From a bacterium (GTDB lineage: Bacteria; CLD3; SB21), in the NCBI GenBank assembly GCA_008933615.1, contig WBUR01000031.1, forward strand, positions 1 through 52,739: a DNA stretch of 52,739 nt, written 5' to 3'. Of the stretch, positions 1-9,800 are shown piece after piece; positions within the stretch are counted from its first letter, which is position 1, and every line of letters begins with the position of its first letter. Under the pieces are notes generated by a model. That model was not told the DNA's origin. It did no database searches and saw nothing but the letters and a program-made list of their open reading frames with translations. A program made the position numbers and the translations under genes.

Positions 1-387
1 CTGGGGCACTCCGATGCTGATGTTTTATTACACGCGATCTGCGATGCTATGCTTGGCGCTTTAGCATTGGGCGATATCGGGCAGCACTTTCCGGACACAG
101 ATCTTCGTTTCAAAGATATCTCAAGTATGTCCCTGTTATCAAAAACAAATATACTTATTCAATCAAGAGGATTCTCAGTGATTAATATTGATTCCACGAT
201 CATTTTACAAAAACCTAAAATCGCGCCGTATGTGGAGCAAATGAAAAAAAATGTCGCGGAAATTTTGGGCCTGAGTAATGATGCGGTTTCAATCAAAGCA
301 ACCACATCTGAAGGATTAGGTTTTGTAGGTGCGGGTGAGGGTATTGTAGCGTACGCAGTCGCCCTGCTAGGGCCGAAGAAGATTTAG
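1..387 (+). CDS. ispF: 2-C-methyl-D-erythritol 2,4-cyclodiphosphate synthase, 5' truncated
   Basis: IspF cyclises CDP-methylerythritol 2-phosphate to MEcPP in the MEP isoprenoid pathway, as a cytoplasmic trimer with an active-site metal. The frame is open from base 1, so the N-terminus (including the DxH metal ligands) lies outside the window and about 128 residues remain. Visible signatures are GHSDADVLLHA (its second His is the remaining metal ligand), GDIGQHFPDTD, KATTSEGLGF and the C-terminal GEGIVAYAVALL. dxs of the same pathway follows on the same strand after the opposing glgC. Its TAG stop overlaps the glgC stop by 4 nt, tail to tail. Confidence 0.95.
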   Translation: MGHSDADVLLHAICDAMLGALALGDIGQHFPDTDLRFKDISSMSLLSKTNILIQSRGFSVINIDSTIILQKPKIAPYVEQMKKNVAEILGLSNDAVSIKATTSEGLGFVGAGEGIVAYAVALLGPKKI

Positions 388-1628
388 AGGAGTTGCGTGT
401 TCTTAGATACCACGACGATTCCGGACGGTGTGACAAAGAATTTCTTCTTATCTTCCTCGATATTGTAGCCAATCTCAAAGTTTTCAGGAATCCTAACGTT
501 TTTATCAATGATCGCCTTGCGGATCTTTGCATGGCGCCCCACGCTCACATTATTGAACAAAATAGATTCTTCCACATGAGAATAGCTGTGAATGCGGACG
601 TTCGGCGATAAGAGGCATCGTTCTACTTTACCGCCCGAGATAATACAGCCGCCGGATACCAGTGAATCAATTGCCGTTCCCATACGGCCCCCTTCAAAGC
701 TTTCAGAGAACACATTCTTAGCCGGTGGATACTGCCCCTGATAAGTTCGAATAGGCCAGTCAGAGTCATACAAATTAAATACAGGTGAAACGGAGACCAA
801 ATCCATGCTGGATTCATAGTAACTGTCAATAGTTCCAATATCACGCCAATAGGGGCGCGCCGTTTTATTCTCATCTTCAAAATTGTATGCCTGAACTTTG
901 TAATTTCCAAGCATGGATGGGATTATGTTCTTTCCGAAATCATGTTGTGAATCTTTTTTCTTGGCATCGTCGATGAGTACACGGGCAATGGCCTCTGCGT
1001 TAAAAATGTAGATGCCCATATTTACATAACAAGTGTCCTCCTTGTGCGGAAGTGGTTTAGGTTCCTGAGGTTTTTCCTGATATTCGATGATCTCATTGGA
1101 GTCATTGACCACCATGACACCAAATTGATGCGCAAGGTTTTTTTCGACTTCTATTCCTGCGATGGTCAGATCGGCTTTTTTAGCGATATGGTACTGTAGC
1201 ATTTTCAGGTAATCCATTTTATAAATATGATCCCCTGAAAGGATGACGATATGTTCCGGCCTTTCATCCTGCAAAATATGTAAATTCTGAAATATCGCAT
1301 CAGCCGTGCCTTGGTACCAGTGGTTTGCGGTCCGAAATTGCGGGGGAATCGAGTAAATAAATTCACCCAACTCGCCGTTTAAGAAACTCCAGCCTTCTCG
1401 TATGTGGGTGTCCAACGACTGAGATTTGTATTGGGTAACAAGATAAACCTTGCGAAAGCCTGAATTTATTACATTCGAAAGAGTGAAGTCGATAACGCGG
1501 TATTTGCCGCCGAATGGAACTGCCGGTTTAGAACGATCTTTTGTCAACGGGTATAAGCGTTCGCCCTGCCCGCCGGCAAGGATGATCGAAATAGTTTTTC
1601 TGAAAAGAGTTGAGGAGATCGGCGTCAT
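384..1628 (-). CDS. glgC: glucose-1-phosphate adenylyltransferase
   Basis: GlgC makes ADP-glucose from glucose-1-phosphate and ATP, the committed step of bacterial glycogen synthesis. The 414-aa product has the nucleotidyltransferase start IILAGGQGERL (about residues 15-25), the RSKPAVPFGGKYRVIDF stretch, the GTADAIFQN segment and a C-terminal left-handed beta-helix with spaced hydrophobic turns. The frame stays open to 1691, but a candidate promoter (-10 TATAAT at 1658-1653) would start transcription near 1646, inside that extension. A GGAG sits 6 nt before the ATG at 1628 (3 nt before the adjacent ATG at 1631), so the shorter form was chosen. No other glycogen gene is in the window. Confidence 0.93.
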   Translation of the reverse strand: MTPISSTLFRKTISIILAGGQGERLYPLTKDRSKPAVPFGGKYRVIDFTLSNVINSGFRKVYLVTQYKSQSLDTHIREGWSFLNGELGEFIYSIPPQFRTANHWYQGTADAIFQNLHILQDERPEHIVILSGDHIYKMDYLKMLQYHIAKKADLTIAGIEVEKNLAHQFGVMVVNDSNEIIEYQEKPQEPKPLPHKEDTCYVNMGIYIFNAEAIARVLIDDAKKKDSQHDFGKNIIPSMLGNYKVQAYNFEDENKTARPYWRDIGTIDSYYESSMDLVSVSPVFNLYDSDWPIRTYQGQYPPAKNVFSESFEGGRMGTAIDSLVSGGCIISGGKVERCLLSPNVRIHSYSHVEESILFNNVSVGRHAKIRKAIIDKNVRIPENFEIGYNIEEDKKKFFVTPSGIVVVSKNTQLL

Positions 1629-1652
1629 CATGGACTCCAATTTATTTGACAG

Positions 1653-1680
1653 ATTATACAAAAATGCAGACGGGCTTGAA
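1653..1680 (-). promoter_or_regulatory. candidate glgC promoter
   Basis: On the minus strand the hexamer TTCAAG (1680-1675) is followed after 16 nt by a perfect TATAAT (1658-1653). The predicted start, near 1646, is just upstream of the GGAG and the paired ATG codons, which supports the shorter glgC reading frame. Confidence 0.45.
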
Positions 1681-1783
1681 GAATCTAACAATTATTACTT
1701 TACGAGGCAATATAAATAAACAAAGAAACACCATAAATCGCCGTCCATTGTAGGTTTTTGAATAATCGGAGCTAAATTTTCCA

Positions 1784-1812
1784 TTGACTACGTACTGTTA
1801 AATGCTTACTTT
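1784..1812 (+). promoter_or_regulatory. candidate dxs promoter
   Basis: TTGACT (1784-1789), a 17-nt spacer and TACTTT (1807-1812), continuing as TACTTTTG. The -10 region resembles the TAnnTTTG box of Bacteroidota, while the -35 is sigma70-like. Transcription would start near 1820, about 38 nt before the chosen dxs ATG. Confidence 0.55.
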
Positions 1813-1857
1813 TGCTACGATTTAAAACATTATGTGAATATTTTAAAAGGGGAATAT

Positions 1858-3858
1858 ATGGGAAAAGTTTTCGATCGGGTCAATGTTCCAAACGACCTGA
1901 AAAAACTTTCTACCGAAGAATTGGTACAATTATCTCATGAACTGCGTCAACATGTTATTGATGAAATCACACGCATCGGCGGACACTTAGCGCCCAGCCT
2001 CGGCGTGGTAGAAATCTCCGTTGCATTGCATTATATCTTTGATGCGCCTACCGACAAGATCATTTGGGACGTGGGCCACCAGGCGTATGTGCATAAATTG
2101 CTTACGGGCCGCAAAGATCGATTTCATACCATTCGACAGTTGGATGGCTTAAGCGGATTTTGTAAAATTCACGAAAGCGAATACGACGCGTTCGGTGCTG
2201 GACATGCCAGTACGTCTATTTCTGCGGCGGTGGGTATGGCTATAGCGCGAGACCGGCTGCAACAGGATCATAAAGTGGTTTCCGTTATAGGCGACGGATC
2301 GCTCACCGGCGGTATGGCTTTTGAAGCAATGAATAATGCAGGAATGCTCAAAACCGACATGCTTGTCATTCTTAATGATAACATGATGTCCATTTCAACC
2401 AACGTAGGCGCGCTGTCCAATTATCTCACCGATTTGATCTCCACGCCGATGTATAACAAAGTTAAAGACGAAATATGGAATGCGCTCGGCAAGTTTCATG
2501 ATCTTGGCGACAAGGTAAGACAGGGGCTTGCCAAACTCGATGAAGGCGTAAAATCGATTTTGGTTCCAGGGCATTTTTTTGAAAGCTTAGGATTTCGTTA
2601 CTTTGGCCCGATTGACGGCCACGACCTGCCGCGAATGATCAAATTACTCCACGATGTAAAAAACCTGAAGGGGCCTATCTTAATTCATGCTCTGACCAAA
2701 AAAGGCAAGGGCATGCCACTAGAGGAACAAGACGTTGAAAAGTATAAAGTGAATGCGAATAAGTTTCATGCCGTAACCCCACCTAAGAAAGCTGAACCGA
2801 GCGCGGTTGAAATTAAATCGGCGCCAAGTTATACGGATGTTTTCGGAAAGACCGTTGTCAAGATGTGCCGGATGAATCCAAATGTGGTTGGAATTACGGC
2901 TGCGATGGCTGATGGAACAGGGCTAAAATATTTAGCTAAGGAAATGCCCGAACGTTTTTTTGACGTTGGCATTGCGGAGCAACATGCTGTAACGATGTCT
3001 GCCGGCATGGCATTGAGCGGATTAAAGCCGGTCGTGGCGATTTATTCCTCTTTCCTGCAAAGAGCATATGATCAAATCGTTCATGACGTTGCGATCCAGA
3101 ATATTCCGGTATTCTTCTGTTTAGACCGCGCGGGATTGGTTGGTGCAGACGGACCGACGCATCACGGCTCGCTGGACCTTTCTTATCTGCGATGTATTCA
3201 AGGTATGGTGATCATGTCCCCAAAAGACGAGAACGAGTTAAAGGATATGGTTTATACAGGGATTCACTATAATGAAGGGCCCATTGCCATGCGTTTTCCT
3301 CGCGGTAATGGACTTGGGGTGACTATAAAAGACGAATTTGAGCGAATTAAAATCGGAAGATCTGAAACGATTCAGGAAGGGAACGATATTGCAATTATTG
3401 CAGTAGGACCCATGGTAGATCACGCAGTTCAAGCATCCAAGATTCTTCTGCGGGACGGATATACCATGCAGGTAGTTAATGCGCGTTTTATTAAACCGCT
3501 GGATGAGGATATGCTTACGGAAATATGCAGAAAATTCGAAGATGTTATTACGGTAGAGGATAGCGTCATGATCGGAGGATTTGGCAGCGGCGTTTTGGAG
3601 ACGATATATTCTGTGTCGTTCATTGAAAAAGGATCAAAAAAGGATAAAAAATTCGCCGACAAAATCGCAGCGCTGCAAATCGAGCGAATGGGTCTTCCGG
3701 ATCAGTTTGTCGAACATGGCGAATGCAATATACTTTACCAACGCGTTGGGATTGATCCGGTCAGCATTGCAGCCAAGGCCAAAATGATGATAGAACGGCG
3801 ACGAACCGGCGGGATGCAAATGTTGAATAAAAATAATTTTAAAGCCAGCGCCAGCTAG
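1858..3858 (+). CDS. dxs: 1-deoxy-D-xylulose-5-phosphate synthase
   Basis: Dxs condenses pyruvate and glyceraldehyde-3-phosphate to DXP, the thiamine diphosphate-dependent first step of the MEP pathway. The 666-aa product carries GHASTS (around residue 115), the ThDP/metal motif GDGSLTGG with downstream NDN (around 145-175), the catalytic-Glu segment GIAEQHAV (around 370) and a C-terminal transketolase domain. The frame extends upstream to a GTG at 1834, but only the ATG at 1858 has a Shine-Dalgarno-like AGGGG about 5 nt upstream. A promoter at 1784-1812 precedes it. Its TAG overlaps the convergent pta stop within a CTAG tetranucleotide, with no room for a terminator. Confidence 0.96.
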   Translation: MGKVFDRVNVPNDLKKLSTEELVQLSHELRQHVIDEITRIGGHLAPSLGVVEISVALHYIFDAPTDKIIWDVGHQAYVHKLLTGRKDRFHTIRQLDGLSGFCKIHESEYDAFGAGHASTSISAAVGMAIARDRLQQDHKVVSVIGDGSLTGGMAFEAMNNAGMLKTDMLVILNDNMMSISTNVGALSNYLTDLISTPMYNKVKDEIWNALGKFHDLGDKVRQGLAKLDEGVKSILVPGHFFESLGFRYFGPIDGHDLPRMIKLLHDVKNLKGPILIHALTKKGKGMPLEEQDVEKYKVNANKFHAVTPPKKAEPSAVEIKSAPSYTDVFGKTVVKMCRMNPNVVGITAAMADGTGLKYLAKEMPERFFDVGIAEQHAVTMSAGMALSGLKPVVAIYSSFLQRAYDQIVHDVAIQNIPVFFCLDRAGLVGADGPTHHGSLDLSYLRCIQGMVIMSPKDENELKDMVYTGIHYNEGPIAMRFPRGNGLGVTIKDEFERIKIGRSETIQEGNDIAIIAVGPMVDHAVQASKILLRDGYTMQVVNARFIKPLDEDMLTEICRKFEDVITVEDSVMIGGFGSGVLETIYSVSFIEKGSKKDKKFADKIAALQIERMGLPDQFVEHGECNILYQRVGIDPVSIAAKAKMMIERRRTGGMQMLNKNNFKASAS

Positions 3859-4832
3859 ACTTTCACGCAGCAAATGGCGACTACATCCGCAATGTCCTGC
3901 GCGCTACATCCTCTAGAAAGATCGTTAATCGGTTTTGCCAAACCCTGAATTACCGGCCCTACCGCCTGTGCCTTCCCAATTCGCTCAGTAACTTTATAAC
4001 AAATATTGCCTGCGTCTAAATTCGGAAAAATATAGACATTTGCTTTTCCAGCAACCGGGCTGCCCGGCGACTTCCGCTGTCCTATGGATTCTACAAAAGC
4101 TGCATCAAATTGCATCTCTCCATCGATCTTGAGATCGGGGCGTTTCTTTTTTGCAATTCCTAAAGCCTGAGTTACTTTATCAACTGCCTCGTGATTTGCG
4201 CTTCCTTTTGTTGAAAAAGACAGGAGCGCAACGATCGGTTCTTCGCCGGTGAGTTGCAGGTGACTGTCAGCGGACGCGATAGCAATATCCGCCAGCTGAT
4301 TAGGATCAGGATAAGGCATCACTGCGCAGTCGCCGTATGTCAAAACGCGCCCCTCCGGTAGAATCATCATGAATATACTGGAGACGGTACTGATTCCGGG
4401 CGCAGTTCCCACGCAGTGTATTGCGGAACGCAAGACGTCGGCTGTCGTGTGAACAGCTCCTCCGACCATGCCGTCAACTTCGCCTCGTTTAACCATCATA
4501 GATCCGTAGTAAAGAACGCTCTGCATAGCTGTTTTGGACTGTTCATAAGTCATCCCCTTGGCCTTGCGCATGGTAAAAAGTTCGCTCGACATGTCCGATG
4601 TTTTTTCAGATTTTTTCGGATCAATTATCGAAACTGAAGAGGGGATATCAACGCTAAGTTCATAAGCCCTTTGCCGGATCTTGTCGGCATCGCCTAATAG
4701 TAATGGTTTTGCTGTTTGTGATTCGAGAATTATTTTCAGGGCCTGAATGGTCCTGTCTTCTTCGCCTTCGGGTAAAACGATGCGGCATTTTTTCTTCCGC
4801 GCCTTTTCCCGTATCATGTCCATTATTTTCAT
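3855..4832 (-). CDS. pta: phosphate acetyltransferase, short form
   Basis: This enzyme interconverts acetyl-CoA and acetyl phosphate. The 325-aa length matches the single-domain PTA_PTB/EutD-like form, without the N-terminal DRTGG region of long enterobacterial Pta. Seen motifs are RIVLPEGEEDRT near the N-terminus, GAVHTTADVLRSA, GTAPGISTVSS and the C-terminal AQAVGPVIQGL. Its start is 32 nt after the stop of the upstream lipoprotein gene on the same strand, so it may be the last gene of the porU run. No acetate kinase is visible. No clear ribosome-binding site precedes the ATG. The phosphate butyryltransferase subfamily is the main alternative. Confidence 0.88.
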   Translation of the reverse strand: MKIMDMIREKARKKKCRIVLPEGEEDRTIQALKIILESQTAKPLLLGDADKIRQRAYELSVDIPSSVSIIDPKKSEKTSDMSSELFTMRKAKGMTYEQSKTAMQSVLYYGSMMVKRGEVDGMVGGAVHTTADVLRSAIHCVGTAPGISTVSSIFMMILPEGRVLTYGDCAVMPYPDPNQLADIAIASADSHLQLTGEEPIVALLSFSTKGSANHEAVDKVTQALGIAKKKRPDLKIDGEMQFDAAFVESIGQRKSPGSPVAGKANVYIFPNLDAGNICYKVTERIGKAQAVGPVIQGLAKPINDLSRGCSAQDIADVVAICCVKV

Positions 4833-4864
4833 AGTGTGTATATGATTGGAATTATAGGAACTAG

Positions 4865-5761
4865 TTAGTTTGGATTTATGTAATCTTTAGTAACGGAAAA
4901 TGTCGTCCAACGCGATTTGGATTCTGCGCCGTCGTAAATGCAGTCCACTCGCCATGAATAGGCGTTACCTTTTCGAAGACGGCCCGCATCAAAAAAAGAC
5001 TGATTCACAAAATGTACGGTAACAAACGGAGTTACCTTAATCTCTAAACTATCGTCTGCAGCATAAGAAGCGTTGTGAAATGTAAGATACTCATGATTAT
5101 ATTGATCAAAACAATCGCCGTCAAATATTCCCGGCTGCTTTTCAGCAATCCAAATTATCTGGCCGGTTAATGTTGCTAATTTAACAATATATTTTATGGG
5201 CACCAGTCCAATTCCTAAACACCAAGTGAATTTAGGTTTCGTATTAGCCGTATCCGCCGGCGGAGGACCTAAATTTTCCACCTTATGCCCAAGTTTTATT
5301 GATTTTATATAATCACTATTTCCAAAATAGGCCGATGTGTCGGTTATTTTATCTTTGGAATTTCGTGCGAAGATAAAATAACTGTAAGTCACGTCTTCAA
5401 ATACATTTTCATCTATAAAAAAACTGTCCTCTTCTGCAAAATCGACCAGCCGATTTCCGATCTGAACGTAGGGGCTGTCAATGCCGTTCGAACGATAAAT
5501 AAAATATTCTTCAATGATATTATTTTCGTTGCCGGTCAATGGCGACCACTCAATTCGAATTCTTTCTTCGATTCCCTCGAGAGGACGGAGTCCGGTTTCG
5601 GCTTGAAATGTGGTACCGTTGTGCCCCTTTATCCTCACGCCTTCAGGACGCGGTTCCGGCGGATTTACCTCATCCGGACAGGAAATAAGTACCATCGAAA
5701 AAGAAATTGCCAGAAAAACTGAAATGAAAATGTATTTGTGCTTAGTCAAAACGGGCTCCAT
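4865..5761 (-). CDS. putative lipoprotein with fibronectin type III-like region
   Basis: The 298-aa product has a signal sequence ending in a lipobox-like VLISC, which predicts a diacylated Cys and membrane anchoring. Residues of about 65-150 have the pattern of an FnIII domain (IRIEWSP, EYFIYRS, VTYSYFIFARNS). A second beta-rich region follows (LGPPPADTANTKPKFTW to the C-terminal YSWRV). No enzymatic motif is seen. Its ATG overlaps the stop of the porV-like gene (TAATG), so translation is probably coupled. With porU-like and porV-like genes immediately upstream, a role at the cell surface in the same secretion system is an inference from position only. Confidence 0.7.
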   Translation of the reverse strand: MEPVLTKHKYIFISVFLAISFSMVLISCPDEVNPPEPRPEGVRIKGHNGTTFQAETGLRPLEGIEERIRIEWSPLTGNENNIIEEYFIYRSNGIDSPYVQIGNRLVDFAEEDSFFIDENVFEDVTYSYFIFARNSKDKITDTSAYFGNSDYIKSIKLGHKVENLGPPPADTANTKPKFTWCLGIGLVPIKYIVKLATLTGQIIWIAEKQPGIFDGDCFDQYNHEYLTFHNASYAADDSLEIKVTPFVTVHFVNQSFFDAGRLRKGNAYSWRVDCIYDGAESKSRWTTFSVTKDYINPN

Positions 5762-6816
5762 TAAAATTTATAGGCGGCGCTGATGCGGTGAACATTTCCC
5801 AAAGCATGATTGGAAAGAGCATAATCGAGGCGGACCTGCCACAGCGATATCCCGGCTCCGTAAGTAATGAGTTTATCATCCTTACCCAATCGTAATGCAA
5901 CCGTTTTCATGTAATCCCATTCTAAGCCGTAGTGTTTATCTCCGCCGTAACGCGTATTACTTTCGTAAGAAAACAAAATATTGCTCTTTAAGGCGCCTAA
6001 CGGGTGAAGGTATGACATGCCGAATTTTAAGTTTGGCTTAACAATATCACGCGCCCGTGTAGACGAGGAAACGGCATTGTAGCGAACGCCCGTCACAGTA
6101 ACATCCTGAATATGGAGGCCCATGGCAAAATCGCCCAGATTCGGTGATTCGGCAAGGTCGCTTATACCGAACATGATCATGGTTCCAATATCTACGCCGA
6201 TGCCTGATTTGCTGACATCTTTTGTTATCACGCCATTGTTACCTGAAATGCCGTTAGTGCCGCCCTGAATTACTTTGAAATTTATCCCAACAGGTATCTG
6301 CATTGGAAATTCACTGTATAACCAGCCCAAATTTAACTTAATTTGATTCATTTTTGCAAAAGAAAAGAACAGCGCATTGTCGGCGTAACTAAAGCGTCCG
6401 TGAAAATATTGACTGAAATCATAATTGGGGTTGCCATGATCGTTATATGAGCCCTCTAATGCACTTGTTTCAGGAATATCACCGACGTTATAACGAATCC
6501 ATCCGATCGAGAAGGCGTATGTTGATGTTAATTGATGAGTATATCCAACAAAATTGTACTGGCCAAGACCGTCAAATTGGTTGGCATACATCATCGTTAC
6601 TTCACGCTTGTGCATGAGGGCTACGCCCGCCGGATTCCAGAAGAATGCAGTTCCGTCATCAGCCACTGCCACGTAAGCATTGCCGATCCCGGCTGCGCGG
6701 GCTCCGAGAGGTATTTCCAGAAAAGCATTGGCATAACGCCGGGTGCCATCACCTGCAAAAACAACGGCCTGAAAGATGACTATTAACAATACGGTATATA
6801 GAATTCGGTATTTCAT
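5761..6816 (-). CDS. PorV/PorQ-family outer membrane beta-barrel protein
   Basis: PorV-family proteins are FadL-like outer membrane barrels that shuttle type IX substrates to the sortase PorU. This 351-aa product has a signal peptide ending VVFA, then the family N-terminal signature LGARAAGIGNAYVA..DDGTAFFWNPAG, and alternating aromatic beta strands to a C-terminal AAYKF, typical of an outer membrane barrel. The frame is open to 6864, but the ATG at 6816 starts one base after the porU-like stop and begins the signal peptide exactly, so it was chosen. It lies between porU-like and lipoprotein genes. PorQ or a generic UPF0164 member is possible, although adjacency to porU favours PorV. Confidence 0.8.
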   Translation of the reverse strand: MKYRILYTVLLIVIFQAVVFAGDGTRRYANAFLEIPLGARAAGIGNAYVAVADDGTAFFWNPAGVALMHKREVTMMYANQFDGLGQYNFVGYTHQLTSTYAFSIGWIRYNVGDIPETSALEGSYNDHGNPNYDFSQYFHGRFSYADNALFFSFAKMNQIKLNLGWLYSEFPMQIPVGINFKVIQGGTNGISGNNGVITKDVSKSGIGVDIGTMIMFGISDLAESPNLGDFAMGLHIQDVTVTGVRYNAVSSSTRARDIVKPNLKFGMSYLHPLGALKSNILFSYESNTRYGGDKHYGLEWDYMKTVALRLGKDDKLITYGAGISLWQVRLDYALSNHALGNVHRISAAYKF

Positions 6817-6817
6817 A

Positions 6818-9800
6818 TTATCTAAAATAAGCCAGTTTACCTTTCTTTTCGACAATTTTACCATTCAGCTTTCCTTTGATCCGATAAAAATAAATTCCGT
6901 TGGCAATGTCACGTCCGTTATCGTCCGTAGCGTCCCATTGAACTTCGTGGTACCCCACGGAATTCAGTATCTGGCTTGTGATATCATCGGGCGTAATTTT
7001 CTTAATACGTCTTCCAGACACTGTGTATATACCGATCTCGAGATTATCCAATTGTTCCGATGCTTCGATACGAAACGCAAAGGTAGTCACGTTGGTGAAT
7101 GGATTCGGGAAATTTCCTAAAACCTTAATGTCAAAACCACTTACGACTTTGAAGTGAAGCGTGTCCGGCGCGCTCACATTTCCGTTTACATCTGAAACCT
7201 GAAAAGTAATGTTGTTAGAGCCGACATCGAAGTTTTGATCATTGATAAGCGTAAGAGTAACGACGTTTGAATTAGCCAAAGAATCCGGAAGAATTATTTT
7301 TGTTGAATCAAGCCGCTGCCCGTTTAACTCAATGTTATAATGTTTGCGGTTGAGGCTAACTCCGTTTCGGTCATAGATAATTGCGGAAATCTTCGGATTT
7401 TTCGGGGCGATCGAGCCTTGTGAAAAATACTGACCTTCGACGGTCGGCTCAATAACAGGCGATAAACGGTCGCGATTGATCATAAGAGTAAAAATGCCGA
7501 TTTCAACTTGCTCCGAAACTTCGACGGAAATAGTTCCGTTTTGAATCAGCTTTTCTGAATTTACGATATTCCATTTTCGGTTGCCGGAATTCCATATATA
7601 GATATTCAGCGAGTCATGATAGAGCATGGAAGCAGGGTAGAGCGTCGTGTCATACTCAAATTGAACGAGGATTGATTTTGAATTCACAAGCGGATGCGAT
7701 AACGATACATCGTAAGCTTGAGGAGTTGCATAGCCTTTCGGATATGCAAAACCGAGATCGGGTTGGTCATTTATCAGGATGTTCGTTTTTCTATTGATGG
7801 ACAAGGTTGAGTTTTGGGTCACTGCGTTGGCGGGCGCATTTACAAAAAAACTATTGTCGACTGAAACGGTATCGTTCTGTATTCCATCGTATGTGGTGCC
7901 TGTGGAGGGCGTAACGTTAAATGTACTCAACGTCAGCGCCCGGAATCCGAGATTATTATATCGATTAACATCGGATGTAATTGAATCGGGATCAATCCAT
8001 ACATAGACATTATGTGAACCGTTATTCAGCGTCGAAGCAATGGCAACCGTGTCTACTGCAATCTTTCCGGCGTTTGGAACAGAGCCGTCAATCGTTAACT
8101 CAGCTTCGCCAATAAAAATCCCTGCAGCGCGAGGGTCGCCGTTATAGAAACGAATTTTAACATTCGAAGCAGGCCTAAATCCGACATTTTGAATGACGGC
8201 GTTAATGTTTGTTTGGTTTATTCCTCCCAAAAAAATTGAGGCGGTTTGATCGCCCGGACTGTTCACCTGATCCATTTTAAGATCGAGACCGGCAAGAATT
8301 CGAACTTCCTGTAAGTCTGAAATCGTCGAGTCGCCTAAACTGTCTTTGACTTTTATCCGATAGCTAATCAGATCATTTTCGGTGAATGGCCCGCTGCCGC
8401 GGCTGATGTAAATATTGTCTTGTGATAAAAAAAGCGTATCGGTTACATTTTCCGTAACGGAGCCCGTGCGATCATATGTAACCGTTACGCATTCCACTAA
8501 ATCCGGATCGCTTGCTACGGCTGAAAATCTTACGGTGTCGGAACTTGTAGGGGTAGATGGAAGCACTTGAATCTGTGAAATATAAGCGCCATTGATAGTA
8601 AAATTATCCTGTCCATTAAAGGAATAACGGCCATCGGACGATTCGGCAAATATTCTGATTCCCGTAATGCCGTTTTCTAAAGTAGAGGATGCGATATTGC
8701 CCAGGTTAATATTAAATGAATAATTTCCATTTGAAATTAAGAAATCGACTGTATCCAGATCGACGAATGAAGGCTTGTTTGCGCCGTTGGCAACTGAATC
8801 GATAACCTGACGCATTTGATACATTTGCGCCGTTCCTGTTCCGCTTGAAAATCCCGCCGCGCCTGAAACCGTTATGACCGATGTTTTTGACGGACTGTAA
8901 TTTGAAAGAGAAAAGGTTCTTTTCAACGGAGTTTTTAATCGTAATGCAGGGTCGCCCAAATAATTAAACTGAAAAACCATGCTTTGTGGTATGGCCCCGG
9001 TAGTCAATGTATTGCCGGCTCCGCTTACTTCATAATCGGTAATACCTTGCTGCAAAAGATAGTTTATTTTGCCCTGCGTCACCGCTTCACCGACCGAATT
9101 GCCCGGCTTCAAAAAAGCATTTATAGATTGATCGAGCAGTTGAAAGTCGCCGATGATCCAGCCGGTTCCGCTGGATGCTATGACGCCGACAGCGCCACCA
9201 TAAGGTTTGGTTAGTAACAATTCACCCAGTGAATTAGGGTTGTCAAAGGCGCCAACAAAACAGGTCATGCTGAGTACAAGAGGGTATCGCCCCGGATTAG
9301 TTTTTAGCTCATTTACTTGGGTCAGATTCAAAAGCGGTTTTCCTGAAACAGAATCCAGATCGCCCCAGATACCGCCTCCGCCATGGCCAAGATAAGCAGT
9401 AAGTAAATTACCCTCTTCAAATCCTTTGACGACCTGAGCAAAGTTTCCGTAGAATTGATCTCGGATGGGAAAAACGTAAACCCTATCCGGTGAAAAACTC
9501 TGCGGCATGCGGGAGTTGATAATGCTGGTGGCTTGGAAACGAAAGACATCTACAGGTATACTGCTGATGTTTTGTACCACACCGCGGTTATCGCTTTGCC
9601 CGCCTATATAAAGTACTTTGTTTCTCCATGAACCCGATAAATTTGATTGTTCGTATGTAATAATCTTATCGATAACCGCATCGAGTTGCGTAACGGTTGA
9701 TACTGGAAAACGGCCGATAAAAAAATCGGGCAAAATATCCTGATCATCGGCCAGACTGTACCAATAATCGCTTGCGGCCGGACCATAGGTCTTAGTTTGG

